Origin: Bacteroidota bacterium
GTDB taxonomy: Bacteria > Bacteroidota > Ignavibacteria > UBA10030 > SZUA-254
Direction: 5' to 3'
DNA: 64,000 bases
Assembly: GCA_020056225.1 (NCBI GenBank)
Contig: JAGVIE010000050.1
Location: 1 to 64,000 of the forward strand
Shown: piece after piece, positions 1 through 10,614 of the stretch
Numbering within the stretch: the stretch's first letter is position 1
How the letters are laid out: every line of letters starts with the position of its first letter
The notes under the pieces: generated by a model
What the model was told of the DNA's origin: nothing
Seen by the model: the letters and a program-made list of their open reading frames with translations, nothing else
Databases searched by the model: none
Position numbers and translations under genes: made by a program

Positions 1-122
1 GATTGATTCTCTTGCTGATATTGAATAGCAGCTTCCCTTAATTCTACAATTTTTTCTTGTGCTTCAATTGTTGCACCTTTTTTAATTAAATCAAGTATTT
101 CTCGATAATTAGGTAACATCAT
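1..122 (-). CDS. Small conserved protein, N-terminal part only (runs off the window start)
   Basis: On the minus strand an open frame starts at ATG 122-120 (a second ATG follows at once) and continues to the window edge. About 40 residues are visible. They begin MMLPNYREILDLIKKGAT and continue into a charged, probably alpha-helical stretch rich in Glu and Lys. From memory this resembles the start of short conserved proteins that carry a helical N-terminus followed by a zinc ribbon, but the ribbon would lie outside the window, so function cannot be called. No clear ribosome binding site is seen upstream. The start is supported by the two adjacent ATGs and the absence of a longer conserved-looking extension. 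Confidence 0.55.
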   Translation of the reverse strand, partial: MMLPNYREILDLIKKGATIEAQEKIVELREAAIQYQQENQ

Positions 123-227
123 TATTGAATCGCTATTGTTAATTTATTGTTATAAGTTATTTAATCCTATCTCATACGTGCCAATGTAACAAGAATGCAG
201 GAAAGTATCAACCCAAACCACGTTTCC

Positions 228-253
228 AGCGTCCTGAATTTGTTTCAGGGTCT
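228..253. repeat. Short palindrome, REP-like
   Basis: An exact 6-base inverted repeat (CCTGAA at 233-238 and TTCAGG at 244-249) encloses a 5-base loop. The flanking bases partly extend the stem. It lies in the intergenic space between two divergent genes. Its layout (CCTGA arm, TTTGT-like loop, TCAGG arm) resembles the palindromes at 22.1 and 23.4 kb without being the same sequence. It could be a member of a dispersed palindromic family, a terminator without a T-tract, or chance. The short open frame covering it (195-377) is not considered a gene. Confidence 0.35.
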
Positions 254-394
254 AAGTTTGGTAGTACATGGGCGCTTATCTTTTCGAGATACGAAGATAA
301 AACAGCTTTTTCTTTTTAGTTTAGCATCTCACCCGAAAAATCCCTATCTTTTCAAAGTATTTCGACAGAAAAATTAAATCCTACAGGAACTGCC

Positions 395-862
395 ATGAAG
401 CGAATTATAATGTTAGTATTTTTATTCTTATCCGTACTGAACTTTGTTTTATCTCAGGTGCCATCCGACCGTACCGCTCTTTTAAACGGTGATGAAGGCA
501 CACAGGCAAAAGTAGCCGAGACGCTTGGTTATCCCTCACCGAAGAGTATAATAGAACAAGCCGGTACGCTTAAACTTTCCGATACTCAGCGCAAATCTAT
601 AAATGAAATTTACATCGAGTCCGTTTCGCGGGCAAAAGATTTAGGAAAGCAGATCGTGAAAATCGAGGAAGAACTTCACGAGGCACTGCAAACCGGTTTT
701 GTCAATGAGAAATCTTTAGCCGACGACGCCCAGCAAATCGGACGCTTGCGAGGACGGCTCCGCGGAGTATTCCTGGCGGCTCATCATAAAACACAGAAGA
801 TGCTGACTTCAACTCAGATCGAATTGTGGAAGAAGTCGTGGCAGGGAGATGTAAAGAAATAA
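395..862 (+). CDS. Spy/CpxP-like periplasmic protein
   Basis: This 155-residue protein begins with a clear signal peptide (residues 1 to about 20, basic MKR, a long hydrophobic core, cleavage near LSQ). The mature part is predicted helical and carries two LTxxQ-like motifs, LSDTQ near residue 68 and LTSTQ near residue 139, the latter followed by LWKKSW. This is the hallmark of the Spy/CpxP/heavy-metal-sensor type of small periplasmic chaperone. Length and layout fit that group, but the overall similarity is judged by eye only. An AGGA at 385-388 sits six bases before the ATG. It precedes uvrA by about 60 bases on the same strand and could be co-transcribed, although no functional link is obvious. 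Function in envelope stress is an inference. Confidence 0.6.
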   Translation: MKRIIMLVFLFLSVLNFVLSQVPSDRTALLNGDEGTQAKVAETLGYPSPKSIIEQAGTLKLSDTQRKSINEIYIESVSRAKDLGKQIVKIEEELHEALQTGFVNEKSLADDAQQIGRLRGRLRGVFLAAHHKTQKMLTSTQIELWKKSWQGDVKK

Positions 863-923
863 TAGACAGAACGGTTTACGGAATAAAATGGAGCGAAGGG
901 TAATTAAGCGGTAAGAGATCAAA

Positions 924-3767
924 ATGGGCAAAAAGAAAAATGATACTGTGATTCAATCGAAACCGGCGGCTGTGAACGATCGTCGAAAAAATACAATCCT
1001 TATCCGCGGCGCACGGGTACATAATTTGAAAAATATCTCGCTCGAGCTTCCGAGAAATAAACTGATTGTGTTCACCGGCGTGAGCGGATCGGGAAAGTCG
1101 AGTCTCGCTTTCGATACAATTTATGCCGAGGGACAGCGACGGTTTGTTGAATCGCTTTCATCTTATGCACGTCAGTTTCTAGAACGGATGGATAAACCGG
1201 ATGTTGATCTTATCCAGGGAATCAGTCCGGCAATTGCTATCGAACAAAAAACTACCGGACGAAATCCACGCTCAACCGTAGGAACAACCACTGAGATTTA
1301 CGATTACCTTCGCCTGTTGTTCGCGAGGGTGGGAAAGACATATTGTCCGCAGTGCGGACAATTGGTTCGGAGAGATTCTGTCAAAAGTGTAATCGATTTT
1401 TTAACTGATACGGCAGAAGGGAAAGGGGAGGTTAAGTTGTATGTTCTCTTTCCGATGCATCACCACAAGGATGCGACCGTTAAACAGGAGATTGAAAATC
1501 TGAAACGGCAGGGGTTTTTCAGATTTCTTTATAAAGATGAAATCATCGATCTCAACGAGAAGCCCCTTCCCTCAAAAGCGAAACTACACGATATTCATGT
1601 TCTCGTTGACCGGTTGATTTTCAGAAAGGATAAAGAAAACAACCGGCTTGCCGACTCGGTTGAAACAGCTTTTCTTAACGGTGACGGCTATGCGTTAATA
1701 AAATTTTTAGATAATGGAAAAGAGCAACGTTTCAACCAGCACTTCGAGTGTTCTGAGTGTCATATTCGATTTGAAGAACCCGATCCGCGGCTTTTCTCGT
1801 TCAATAATCCGTATGGTGCGTGCCCGAAATGCCAGGGTTTCGGTCGCTCTATCGGAATTGATCTTGATCTTGTTGTTCCGAACAAAGACTTATCAATTCG
1901 CGACGGCGCGATTCAGCCGTGGACTACTCCAAAGTGGCACAACTATCTTCGAAATCTTCTCCGCATCGCGTACGATACAAAGATCCGTGTCGATGTACCG
2001 TTCAGGGAATTAACAAAACGTGAACTTGACATCATCATGAACGGCTATGATGATTTTGACGGCATCGATGAGTTCTTTAAGCACGTCGAGAAAAAATCTT
2101 ATAAAATTTACTACCGCGTACTGCTGAGCCGTTATCGCGGCTATACTACATGCGATACATGCCACGGTGCACGTCTGAGACCTGAAGCTTTAAATATCAA
2201 GATCGACGGCAAGACCATACATGATGTGGTCAGCATGACTATCGATGATGGGGAGAAGTTTTTCCGAAGTCTTCGACTCTCTCCGTTCGAATTAGAAGTC
2301 GGCAGAAGAATTTTAGATGAACTGAAAAAGCGAATCAGCTATCTTGTAAATGTCGGTATAGGTTATCTCACTCTAGATCGTTTATCAAACACACTCTCTG
2401 GCGGCGAATCCCAACGCATCAATCTTGCAACAGCACTCGGCTCTTCACTCGTTGGTTCACTGTATGTTTTGGATGAGCCAAGCATCGGTTTGCATCCGCG
2501 CGATAATGAGAAGCTCATTAACATTCTGAAATCACTCCGTGATGTTGGAAATACCGTTATTGTAGTTGAGCACGATGCCGATATGATGAAAGCTGCTGAT
2601 GTTGTTGTTGATATGGGTCTGCAGGCAGGAGAGTTTGGCGGTGAGATTATCTTTCAGGGTGATTTCAAAGAATTGTTGAAGGATAAAAATTCCATCACCG
2701 GAAAATACATCACAGGCGAAAAGTCGATTCCCGTTCCTGCACGTCGGCGGAAAGCATCAAAAAAGAAAATATCCATCCGTGGTGCGGCTGAACATAATTT
2801 ACGATCCGTCGATATCGATATACCGCTCAACATCTGTGTAGCAGTAACGGGTGTAAGCGGATCGGGGAAGAGCACGCTCATCCATGAAATACTCTACGCG
2901 GGACTGAAACGGTTGAAAGGAATTTTTTCCGAAAAAATCGGCGCACACAAAGCGATTGAAGGCGCTGACCTGATCGGTGATGTTGAGTTGGTTGACCAAT
3001 CGCCAATAGGGAAGACGCCGCGCTCGAACCCGACTACTTATATTAAAGCGTTCGATTTGGTGCGAGATGTATTTGCGGGAACTCAGGCGGCGAAGATACA
3101 CGGATACGCACCGGGTTATTTTTCTTTCAACGTTCCCGGCGGCAGGTGCGAAACGTGCGAAGGAAGCGGCATACAGACAATCGAAATGCAGTTCCTCGCC
3201 GATCTTGAATTGACTTGCGAAGTGTGTAAAGGAAAACGATTCAAGAAGGAAGTTCTCGAAATACGTTATCATGGGAAAAATATTGACGATGTTCTGTCCA
3301 TGACCGTTATAGAAGCAATTCAGTTTTTCGGCTCGAAGGCAAATGGGAAACGGATTGCAAAACGATTGCAGGTCTTGGACGATGTCGGGCTGGGGTACAT
3401 TCGTCTCGGTCAATCTGCGACTACGCTATCCGGAGGCGAAGCACAGCGTGTAAAGCTTGCATCGCATCTTGTTAATCAGGAGGAGGGGAAACACACGCTC
3501 TTTATTTTTGATGAGCCGACTACCGGACTTCATTTCGATGATATCGCAAAGCTGTTGAAGTGTTTCGATGCGTTGATTGAGAAAGGGAATTCCGTTCTTA
3601 TCATCGAGCATAATATGGATGTCATCAAATGTGCGGACTGGATTATCGATCTTGGTCCTGAAGCGGGAGACGAAGGGGGCAGAGTGGTTAAGGTTGGTAC
3701 GCCTGAAGAAGTTGCTGGATGCAAAGAATCGTACACAGGGAGATTTTTAAAACACTATCTTTCATAA
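924..3767 (+). CDS. uvrA: UvrA, excinuclease ABC subunit A
   Basis: UvrA is the damage-recognition ATPase of nucleotide excision repair and loads UvrB on lesions. The 947-residue product has the full architecture: a first Walker A (GVSGSGKSS, residues 52-60), an inserted zinc module (CPQC near 139 and a later CxxC pair in the CSEC/CPKC segment), the first ABC signature LSGGESQR with [13 protein letters not shown], a second Walker A (GVSGSGKST), a second zinc finger (CETCEGSG and CEVCKG) and the second signature LSGGEAQR with [10 protein letters not shown]. Length is normal for the family. uvrB and uvrC are not in the window. The last roughly 45 codons and about 60 bases past the stop are present again in decayed form at 10.6-10.8 kb. 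Confidence 0.97.
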   Translation: MGKKKNDTVIQSKPAAVNDRRKNTILIRGARVHNLKNISLELPRNKLIVFTGVSGSGKSSLAFDTIYAEGQRRFVESLSSYARQFLERMDKPDVDLIQGISPAIAIEQKTTGRNPRSTVGTTTEIYDYLRLLFARVGKTYCPQCGQLVRRDSVKSVIDFLTDTAEGKGEVKLYVLFPMHHHKDATVKQEIENLKRQGFFRFLYKDEIIDLNEKPLPSKAKLHDIHVLVDRLIFRKDKENNRLADSVETAFLNGDGYALIKFLDNGKEQRFNQHFECSECHIRFEEPDPRLFSFNNPYGACPKCQGFGRSIGIDLDLVVPNKDLSIRDGAIQPWTTPKWHNYLRNLLRIAYDTKIRVDVPFRELTKRELDIIMNGYDDFDGIDEFFKHVEKKSYKIYYRVLLSRYRGYTTCDTCHGARLRPEALNIKIDGKTIHDVVSMTIDDGEKFFRSLRLSPFELEVGRRILDELKKRISYLVNVGIGYLTLDRLSNTLSGGESQRINLATALGSSLVGSLYVLDEPSIGLHPRDNEKLINILKSLRDVGNTVIVVEHDADMMKAADVVVDMGLQAGEFGGEIIFQGDFKELLKDKNSITGKYITGEKSIPVPARRRKASKKKISIRGAAEHNLRSVDIDIPLNICVAVTGVSGSGKSTLIHEILYAGLKRLKGIFSEKIGAHKAIEGADLIGDVELVDQSPIGKTPRSNPTTYIKAFDLVRDVFAGTQAAKIHGYAPGYFSFNVPGGRCETCEGSGIQTIEMQFLADLELTCEVCKGKRFKKEVLEIRYHGKNIDDVLSMTVIEAIQFFGSKANGKRIAKRLQVLDDVGLGYIRLGQSATTLSGGEAQRVKLASHLVNQEEGKHTLFIFDEPTTGLHFDDIAKLLKCFDALIEKGNSVLIIEHNMDVIKCADWIIDLGPEAGDEGGRVVKVGTPEEVAGCKESYTGRFLKHYLS

Positions 3768-3830
3768 CAGACCAAGCTTAAGTAAAATGAGATGAGGAAA
3801 AATCGATTCATTTATGCTGATTGGGAGTTA
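3592..3830 (+). repeat. Parent copy of the duplicated uvrA 3' end
   Basis: This segment covers the end of uvrA (from the VLIIEHN codons), its stop codon and about 60 bases of downstream sequence. It matches 10611-10811 in the same orientation. After the stop codon the two copies can be aligned with about eleven differences over 66 bases by eye. The coding part of the second copy lacks about 14 codons. The two copies are direct repeats flanking the giant CARDB gene. Confidence 0.8.
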
Positions 3831-3856
3831 ACTGAAAAAATTATCCTCATACTATC

Positions 3857-3885
3857 TTGACAGTTTGGGAGAAATTCTGTACTTT
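3857..3885 (+). promoter_or_regulatory. Candidate promoter for the CARDB gene
   Basis: TTGACA at 3857-3862 is followed by a 17-base spacer and TACTTT at 3880-3885, a good sigma70-type match. It lies about 170 bases upstream of the start codon of the CARDB protein. The corresponding position after the decayed uvrA copy (10842-10870) also carries TTGACA, 17 bases and TACATT. Promoters of Bacteroidota can differ from this consensus, so activity is unproven. Confidence 0.45.
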
Positions 3886-4054
3886 ACTGCGTAATTTACG
3901 ATTGGTTCTAGACAGGTAATCCGTTGAAACGATGGATGATGCAAACACCTGAAATGCTAGAAACAATAACCCTGTATTGTTATTCCAAGTTCAAAGTATA
4001 ATTGAAATCCAGAAAAACAATCTAACATTCACTTTTCGTAGGAGGTCTACGCGT

Positions 4055-7000
4055 ATGACAAATTATCATGTAATATTCCGAAAGATGTGGATGATGAGCA
4101 CGCTCATCGCCTTCTTTTTCACTGGAACCGTTTTTGCACAACTACCCGACCTGACTATTTCGAACGTGTCAGTTCCGGTATCTGCCTCGTCTGGTGAATT
4201 CATCACCATAAAGTGGACTACCTCGAACATTGGAAGCGAATCTACCGGCAGTGGATTCTTGCTTGATGGGATCTACCTTTCCTCCGACCAAATCTTCGAC
4301 AAAGCAACTGATACATATATCAGCGCATACTTTCACTCCTCCCCAATCGCAGCCGGAGCGAGTGAAGAAGATTCGGTGATGGCGTTAGTGCCAGATAGTT
4401 TGGATGGAAACTTCTACATTTTTGTGTATGCCGACGATTTTTCGTTCGTTACTGAATCGAACGAAACAAACAATTTTGCTTCCTCGGCGGTGATTAATAT
4501 CAGCACGAACGCTCCCGATCTCAATATGCTGAGCGTTGACGCACCAGCGACCGGATCATCGCAGCACTATATTCAGGTCAGTTATTCAGTCTCTAACATC
4601 GGGACAAAAGATATCACTAGTCAGGTATGGTACGATTATATTGTTCTTTCGACTGATACGGTCTTTGATAACGCTGATGATGTAGTACTCGGCTCGGTAG
4701 CGATGGATACCTCCTTAACAATAGGAGATTCGTATACCCGAACAAGTTCCGTTTATCTGTCTACCGGCTTGAGTGGCATATACTATATTTTGGTTCGCAC
4801 GAATGCTTTCGATTTCCTTCGTGAATTGAATACGAACAACAACCTTGGCAGATCAGCTCCAATTAGTATAGATTTCAAGAGGCCCGATCTTATCGTATCG
4901 CTGATTAACAGACCCGACACTGTGAACGCAGGGGATAAGCTCCGATTCTCATATCAGATCACCAACATCGGTGATACGAGCACTAACTCTCAGGAATGGG
5001 TTGATGAAATTTTCTTATCATCTGATTCTCTCGCGGAGAACGACACACTTCTGACACTCCGCTTCCATTCGACGAATCTCGCTCCGGGTCAGAGCTTGAC
5101 GGTAAACGACAGCGTTTATTTGCCGTTCGGATTAGTCAAAGGAAATTACCACATAGTGATCGTGTGTGACGTACTGAACCAGATTAACGAATCAAACGAG
5201 ACTAACAACACGCGAATCTCGAATCCATTTCTTTATGGCTTCAGCGGTCCTGACCTCATAGTAACGCAGGTGCAAACGCCTGCAAGCGCGTTTTCCGGAC
5301 AACAGATCCAAATCAATTGGATCGTGAAAAATAACGGCACTCTCGCGACGAATGCGCCACAATGGTACGATCGGGTTTACCTCTCGCCAAGCCCTGTCTT
5401 CGATCCGTTGGGCGTTACAACCCTGGGATTTTTTGATAACATGAGCTACCTCGGTCCCGGAGAGAGCTATTCAAACACTCGGAGCGTCACGTTACCAAAT
5501 GGGATAAGCGGAAGCTATTATATCTTCGTGCAGACAGATGCATTCTCACAAATAACAGAGATGGATGAATCAAACAACTTCACGAAGAACGATACCGCGA
5601 TGCTAGTGAACCTTTCAGCATCACCCGATCTGATTGTAAGCACGTTCTCGAAACCAAGTACTGCGTTCTCGGGAGACACGATTAATATTTCTTACACAGT
5701 AAAAAACGTCGGAAACGGATCGACAAGCACAACGCAATGGTACGATGCCCTCTACTTCACGCAGGACACTGTCCTTGATATACAAACTGCCCGACAGCTC
5801 TCATGGTATCAACATAACGGTGCTCTTGCACCCGAAAGTTCATATACGGGTACGGACCGCGTCGTCCTCCCGAATGCGATCTCAGGGAAGTATTTCTTCT
5901 ATCTTAGCTCGGACATTTTCAATTATGTCTATGAGTTCACCGCAGAGAGCAATAACACACGCCGTGACTCGATTGATGTTATTCTCACGCCGCCTCCCGA
6001 TCTTGTCGTCACGAATGTTTCGGGACCATTGAACGGAAATTCAGGCAAGCGTATCCCTGTCTCGTGGACAGTACAGAATCAAGGTTCGAATCCGCCGTTT
6101 GAGTGGGGATGGCAGGACCGGTTGTATATTTCATCGTCATCAACATTCTATCCTGAATCATCATCCGTTCTTGGAACGTTCACTCGCTACGGAATTCTCG
6201 AACCTGATTCAAGCTATACAAAGACCGACAGTGTTCTCATTCCTGACGGTTTGTCGGGGCAGTATTACATCTACGCAAAGACCGATTGGAAGAATGAAGT
6301 TTTCGAGAATCTCTTCGAAGACAATAATGTAACACGTTCCACGGCAAGCATTTTGGTACAGCTAAGTCCCTGGCCCGATCTTGACATCATCTCGATGACA
6401 AACCCTTCAACTGCCGCCGCAGGTCAACAAGTAACAATCAACTGGAACGTTACAAACTCCGGTCTTGGTGCGGTAACATCCCCATTATGGAAAGACAAAG
6501 TGTACATTTCATCTTCTGCCGCTTGGGACTCTGCTACCTCGACGTTATTAAAAGATGTTCCGCGTACTTTGCCGCTATTGCCGTCGGGCAGTTATTCACA
6601 GACCACAACCGTGACATTGCCTGTTACAATTTCCGGAACATACTACTTCTATATTATCACCGATGCCGGCAACAATGTTTATGAGCATATAGACGAAGGA
6701 AATAATATCGAGCGAAGCTCCGCGGTGCTCGTTCAGCCCTATCCGCCCATTGATCTGCGCGCCGTGAATATCGTCATTCCGTCGTCGGGATCGTCCGGAC
6801 TTCCGGTTTCAGTGCAATTCACCGTTCAGAATATCGGCACGGGAAAAACTCTCGCAACGAAATGGGATGATGCCGTCTATCTTTCAACCGATACAGTTTT
6901 CAATCCCGGGCAGGATAGTTTGCTGACTGTCGTCCGCCGGCAGGGCGCGCTCGACGTTGGAGAAAGTTACACACGAGATCTCAGCGTCCGATTGCCGGAC

Positions 7001-10000
7001 GGTATTTCAGGAAATTACTATTGTTTAGTACGGACTGATACCGGAAACGCCGTGAGTGACAGCGACATCCTGAATAATCTTGGCTATTCTCCATCTACGA
7101 TAGCCATTGTTCTTTCACCGCCACCCGATCTCCACGTCGCATCCTTCTTGGCGCCGAGTAATGGTCAATCAGGACAGCCGATCACAGTTCAATGGACGAT
7201 CCAAAACAGTGGATCGGGACAAACACTCGTTCCATCATGGAATGATGCAATCTATCTTTCGAGCGATATCTATCTCGATCCTGTCGATACAAGACTTGGA
7301 ACGAAAACACGAAACGGTGTACTGCCCGCCAGTCAATCGTATAGTGATAGTCTCGAAGTCGTGATACCGAATTACGCATCGGGTGATTTGTTCCTCCTAA
7401 TGCAGACCGACAGCAAGAACGAAGTCTTCGAACAATCGGGTGAAGGCAACAATGTTCTCAGTCGACCGATTACAGTGAATATTGCGGCGCCTTCCGATCT
7501 TATCATCTCAAACATCGCAGTTCCGGATAGCGCAATATCAGGCGAGGATGTAACGATCTCGTGGACAATTCGAAATCAAGGAGCAAACCCCGCAACGGGT
7601 TGGATTGATGACGCAGTCTATCTTTCTTCCGATCAAACGTGGGAAGTAACCGATCCGGTTTTTGGAATCTATAGAAGAAACATCAACCTCGCACCCGGCG
7701 TTTCTATGGAAGCTAGCGTGAAGGCAAAGATCGATCAAGCGTTCTTTTCCGACTCTGCAGGAAACCTCACCGGTCCAGTGCCCGGCTTCGCACCGGGAAA
7801 TTACTACGCGATTGTACGAACGGACATCCGTAACTACATCCACGAGAGCACTGAAAATAACAATGCGGGAACATCGACAGGAACAACCCGCATCGATGTC
7901 CCGACGCTTCAACTTGACATCCCAACAATAACGTCACTCACCGAAGGGGAACAAAAATATTTCCGGGTGAACGTGACTGCGGGACTAACACTCAAGATCA
8001 CACTCGACGGCAGCGCACCGTCCGGCAGTCTTGAAATGTACGGACGATTTGGTGCAGTACCCTCAAGGTCGCAGTTTGATGTTGCGTATACAACAGCATT
8101 CTCCCCTGATCAGCAGATAACGATCCCCGAAACGAACACTGGCACCTATTACATTCTGATCTTCGCCGATCGTGTTGCGGGCGATTCTATCGTGGCGACA
8201 ATTCTCGCTCAGGCAGTCTCGTTCGGCATCACCTCGGTATCACCGGCAAGAGGAGGAAATTCAGGCGAAGTGACAATGATGATTGAAGGCGCCCGTTTCG
8301 TAACGGGAAGCACAGTAAAGCTCATCGGTTCAGGCGGTGCACTGCCAAACCTCATCAAGAGCACTTTCATCGACGCGTCACGGATCGATGCGACGTTCGA
8401 TCTGACAGGCAATCTCCCTCTTGGCGCATATGATGTTGTTGTCCGACGTCCGGATAATTCAGAAGCCACTCTTGCCGGCGGATTTACACTGGAGCCGGGG
8501 AAAAACATGACTGCAAACTTAGGCTTCGCACCCCCAAGCGCAATCGCGCGTGGTGGATCGGGATTTTACTCAATCTCCGTCGAGAACACTACTAATATTG
8601 ATCTTCCCTTCATGACTGTATACATCATCATACCGTCAGGACAAGGTTACAATGTCAACTCGAATAACATGCAAACTCTTAGTCAGCTTCTCCCTGACAC
8701 ACTCAAGAGCGTTATTCATCTTCAGAATCATTTTGACGAGGGATTTTGGCGGTTCGTACCGCTGACTGCGAGAAATGTCCGCGTTGGTCAACGGTTAAAC
8801 ATTGCACTTCAGGTGAGCGATGTTCAGGGAACCGAATTCCCGATCCAGATTGCTGTCGATGCTATTGACCGAAAAGGATTTGTCGAGGGACAACTTCTCT
8901 ATCTCGAATTGTTCCGTCAAGCGCTCCTGAGAGACACGAGCGGTAAATTCGCTCCTGAATTCTACAACCTCGCACAGACTCCACAGACGTTCCTCAACAC
9001 ACTGATGCAAGTTTACGTCGATCTTGGTATTCTGACAGCATCGGACATTTCGCTTGTTACTTCTAAACAGCTTCAGGAAACTGTTAATAAAGTTTCTCGT
9101 CTTCCGCTCGATCAGAAAAAGCTTAAAGCTGTGTTCAGACCGATGCTCACTTCGTGCGAGAACGAGTTGAATTGGCTTGAGCTTGGCGGAAGATTAGCCA
9201 TCATCGCCATTGGATTGGTGACGGGCGCATTACTTGCACCGGTGGCTCTTGGCGTCGGAGCGGTTCTTGCCGTTATTAGCGGGCTTGGCTTGGGTATGAA
9301 TATCGGCGCGATCATCAATGGCTCACCCGGACTGATGTCAAGAATATTCTGCGACGATCCCCGGACGCCCACTCCCGTTATCGCGTCGAAAGATCCAAAC
9401 GACATTATGGGTCCGGCCGGTTATGGAGAAAAGAAGTGGGTAGCCGTCACGCAGACGATGACCTACACGGTGCGATTTGAAAACGATCCGAAACTCGCAA
9501 CAGCTCCCGCTCAGACCGTCAGCGTCAACATGGAAGTTGACAGCACGCTGGATGTTCGTTCATTCCGTCTTGGTAACTTTGGGTTTGGGAGTTTCACATT
9601 CAACGGTGCGGATAACCGGTCGCACTACTCAAAGCGGTTGGATGTTCTTGACTCGCTCAGCATATATGTTGATGTCAGCGCCGGAATCGATGTAGATAAG
9701 AATAAAGCTTTCTGGATATTCAAATCCATCGACCCGGCAACGGGAGAACTTCCGTCCAATCCGCTTTCCGGATTCCTTCCCGTCAATGATTCGCTCCATC
9801 ATGGCGAGGGATTTTTAACATTCTCTGTCAAGCCTAAAGCAACTTCACGTACAGGTGATAGCGTACATGCGAAAGCGCGTATCGTCTTCGATGTCAACGA
9901 TCCGATCGATACACCGCCTATATTCAACACGATAGATGCGGGTTTACCGTTCAGCAGTGTGCGCTTGCTTCCGCCCATCACTAAAGATACAACATCCTTC

Positions 10001-10549
10001 CTAGTGAAATGGGCAGGCACAGACGATTCAACCGGATCGGGACTTAAAAATTATTCGGTCTTTGTTTCAAGAAATGATAGTCCATTCGTTCCGTGGCTCT
10101 CAAACGTAACGGACACGATGGCAACGTTCACAGGTGAATCGGGAAATCAGTATGGCTTCTTCAGTTTATCGGCAGATAACGCGGGCAACATCGAGATCGT
10201 GAAGGCTTCAGCCGACGCGGTGACGTTGCTGACCGGAATCGATGAACTGCTTCAGGCGATTCCATCCGTATTCAAACTTCATCAGAACTACCCGAATCCC
10301 TTCAACCCTGGCACGGGGATCCACTACGAACTTCCAAAGACTTCGCACGTAACGCTTACAGTCTTCAACGTGCTGGGGCAGAAAGTTGCAACAATTGTTG
10401 ATGAAGTTCAGGAGATGGGTTACAAGACGGCGGAGTTCAGTGCCTCCCATCTGGCAAGTGGTGTTTACTTCTATCGGATGGAGGCAGTGAGTATAGCCGA
10501 TCCGGGCAAGACGTTCACACAGGTAAAGAAGATGGTGCTGATGAAATAA
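4055..10549 (+). CDS. Giant secreted CARDB-repeat protein with T9SS sorting domain
   Basis: An exported, probably surface-bound or released protein of about 2,164 residues. The ATG at 4055 is chosen because AGGAGG at 4040-4045 sits nine bases upstream and a signal peptide follows directly (to TVFAQ). An in-frame start at 3977 would bury the signal. Ten CARDB-type beta-sandwich repeats of about 120 residues follow. Nine begin with PDL or a close variant, with conserved SG, W, Y and ESNE-type positions. Next are a PPC-like domain (LTEGEQKYFRVNV), a TIG-like domain (ITSVSPARGGNSGEVTM), an uncharacterised region with a 50-residue Ala/Gly/Leu/Ile-rich hydrophobic stretch near DNA 9180-9320, a DPNDIMGPAG segment with further beta structure, and the type IX sorting domain (LHQNYPNPFNPGTG ... 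KKMVLMK). CARDB proteins are often adhesins. The actual ligand is unknown. Confidence 0.85.
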   Translation: MTNYHVIFRKMWMMSTLIAFFFTGTVFAQLPDLTISNVSVPVSASSGEFITIKWTTSNIGSESTGSGFLLDGIYLSSDQIFDKATDTYISAYFHSSPIAAGASEEDSVMALVPDSLDGNFYIFVYADDFSFVTESNETNNFASSAVINISTNAPDLNMLSVDAPATGSSQHYIQVSYSVSNIGTKDITSQVWYDYIVLSTDTVFDNADDVVLGSVAMDTSLTIGDSYTRTSSVYLSTGLSGIYYILVRTNAFDFLRELNTNNNLGRSAPISIDFKRPDLIVSLINRPDTVNAGDKLRFSYQITNIGDTSTNSQEWVDEIFLSSDSLAENDTLLTLRFHSTNLAPGQSLTVNDSVYLPFGLVKGNYHIVIVCDVLNQINESNETNNTRISNPFLYGFSGPDLIVTQVQTPASAFSGQQIQINWIVKNNGTLATNAPQWYDRVYLSPSPVFDPLGVTTLGFFDNMSYLGPGESYSNTRSVTLPNGISGSYYIFVQTDAFSQITEMDESNNFTKNDTAMLVNLSASPDLIVSTFSKPSTAFSGDTINISYTVKNVGNGSTSTTQWYDALYFTQDTVLDIQTARQLSWYQHNGALAPESSYTGTDRVVLPNAISGKYFFYLSSDIFNYVYEFTAESNNTRRDSIDVILTPPPDLVVTNVSGPLNGNSGKRIPVSWTVQNQGSNPPFEWGWQDRLYISSSSTFYPESSSVLGTFTRYGILEPDSSYTKTDSVLIPDGLSGQYYIYAKTDWKNEVFENLFEDNNVTRSTASILVQLSPWPDLDIISMTNPSTAAAGQQVTINWNVTNSGLGAVTSPLWKDKVYISSSAAWDSATSTLLKDVPRTLPLLPSGSYSQTTTVTLPVTISGTYYFYIITDAGNNVYEHIDEGNNIERSSAVLVQPYPPIDLRAVNIVIPSSGSSGLPVSVQFTVQNIGTGKTLATKWDDAVYLSTDTVFNPGQDSLLTVVRRQGALDVGESYTRDLSVRLPDGISGNYYCLVRTDTGNAVSDSDILNNLGYSPSTIAIVLSPPPDLHVASFLAPSNGQSGQPITVQWTIQNSGSGQTLVPSWNDAIYLSSDIYLDPVDTRLGTKTRNGVLPASQSYSDSLEVVIPNYASGDLFLLMQTDSKNEVFEQSGEGNNVLSRPITVNIAAPSDLIISNIAVPDSAISGEDVTISWTIRNQGANPATGWIDDAVYLSSDQTWEVTDPVFGIYRRNINLAPGVSMEASVKAKIDQAFFSDSAGNLTGPVPGFAPGNYYAIVRTDIRNYIHESTENNNAGTSTGTTRIDVPTLQLDIPTITSLTEGEQKYFRVNVTAGLTLKITLDGSAPSGSLEMYGRFGAVPSRSQFDVAYTTAFSPDQQITIPETNTGTYYILIFADRVAGDSIVATILAQAVSFGITSVSPARGGNSGEVTMMIEGARFVTGSTVKLIGSGGALPNLIKSTFIDASRIDATFDLTGNLPLGAYDVVVRRPDNSEATLAGGFTLEPGKNMTANLGFAPPSAIARGGSGFYSISVENTTNIDLPFMTVYIIIPSGQGYNVNSNNMQTLSQLLPDTLKSVIHLQNHFDEGFWRFVPLTARNVRVGQRLNIALQVSDVQGTEFPIQIAVDAIDRKGFVEGQLLYLELFRQALLRDTSGKFAPEFYNLAQTPQTFLNTLMQVYVDLGILTASDISLVTSKQLQETVNKVSRLPLDQKKLKAVFRPMLTSCENELNWLELGGRLAIIAIGLVTGALLAPVALGVGAVLAVISGLGLGMNIGAIINGSPGLMSRIFCDDPRTPTPVIASKDPNDIMGPAGYGEKKWVAVTQTMTYTVRFENDPKLATAPAQTVSVNMEVDSTLDVRSFRLGNFGFGSFTFNGADNRSHYSKRLDVLDSLSIYVDVSAGIDVDKNKAFWIFKSIDPATGELPSNPLSGFLPVNDSLHHGEGFLTFSVKPKATSRTGDSVHAKARIVFDVNDPIDTPPIFNTIDAGLPFSSVRLLPPITKDTTSFLVKWAGTDDSTGSGLKNYSVFVSRNDSPFVPWLSNVTDTMATFTGESGNQYGFFSLSADNAGNIEIVKASADAVTLLTGIDELLQAIPSVFKLHQNYPNPFNPGTGIHYELPKTSHVTLTVFNVLGQKVATIVDEVQEMGYKTAEFSASHLASGVYFYRMEAVSIADPGKTFTQVKKMVLMK

Positions 10550-10581
10550 ACTAAACGAGGCGCAATTCATAAATGTTATTG

Positions 10582-10614
10582 GAAAAACCCTGATCAGCGA
10601 TGATTGGGGTTTTC
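10582..10614 (+). terminator. Probable terminator after the CARDB gene
   Basis: AAAACCC at 10584-10590 can pair with GGGTTTT at 10607-10613 around a partly self-complementary loop, giving an A-rich/T-rich hairpin of the bacterial intrinsic type 33 bases after the stop codon. The T side merges into the start of the decayed uvrA copy. Confidence 0.55.

Noticed and set aside
195-377. Open frame of 60 residues between the first partial gene and the Spy-like gene
   Set aside because: No binding site, no recognisable protein features, and it covers a palindrome; ordinary intergenic sequence is more likely.
2799-3413. 204-residue frame antisense to uvrA
   Set aside because: It mirrors a strongly conserved coding sequence and has no start signals or protein-like features.
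10208-10570. 120-residue antisense frame across the end of the CARDB gene
   Set aside because: Shadow of the sorting-domain codons on the other strand.
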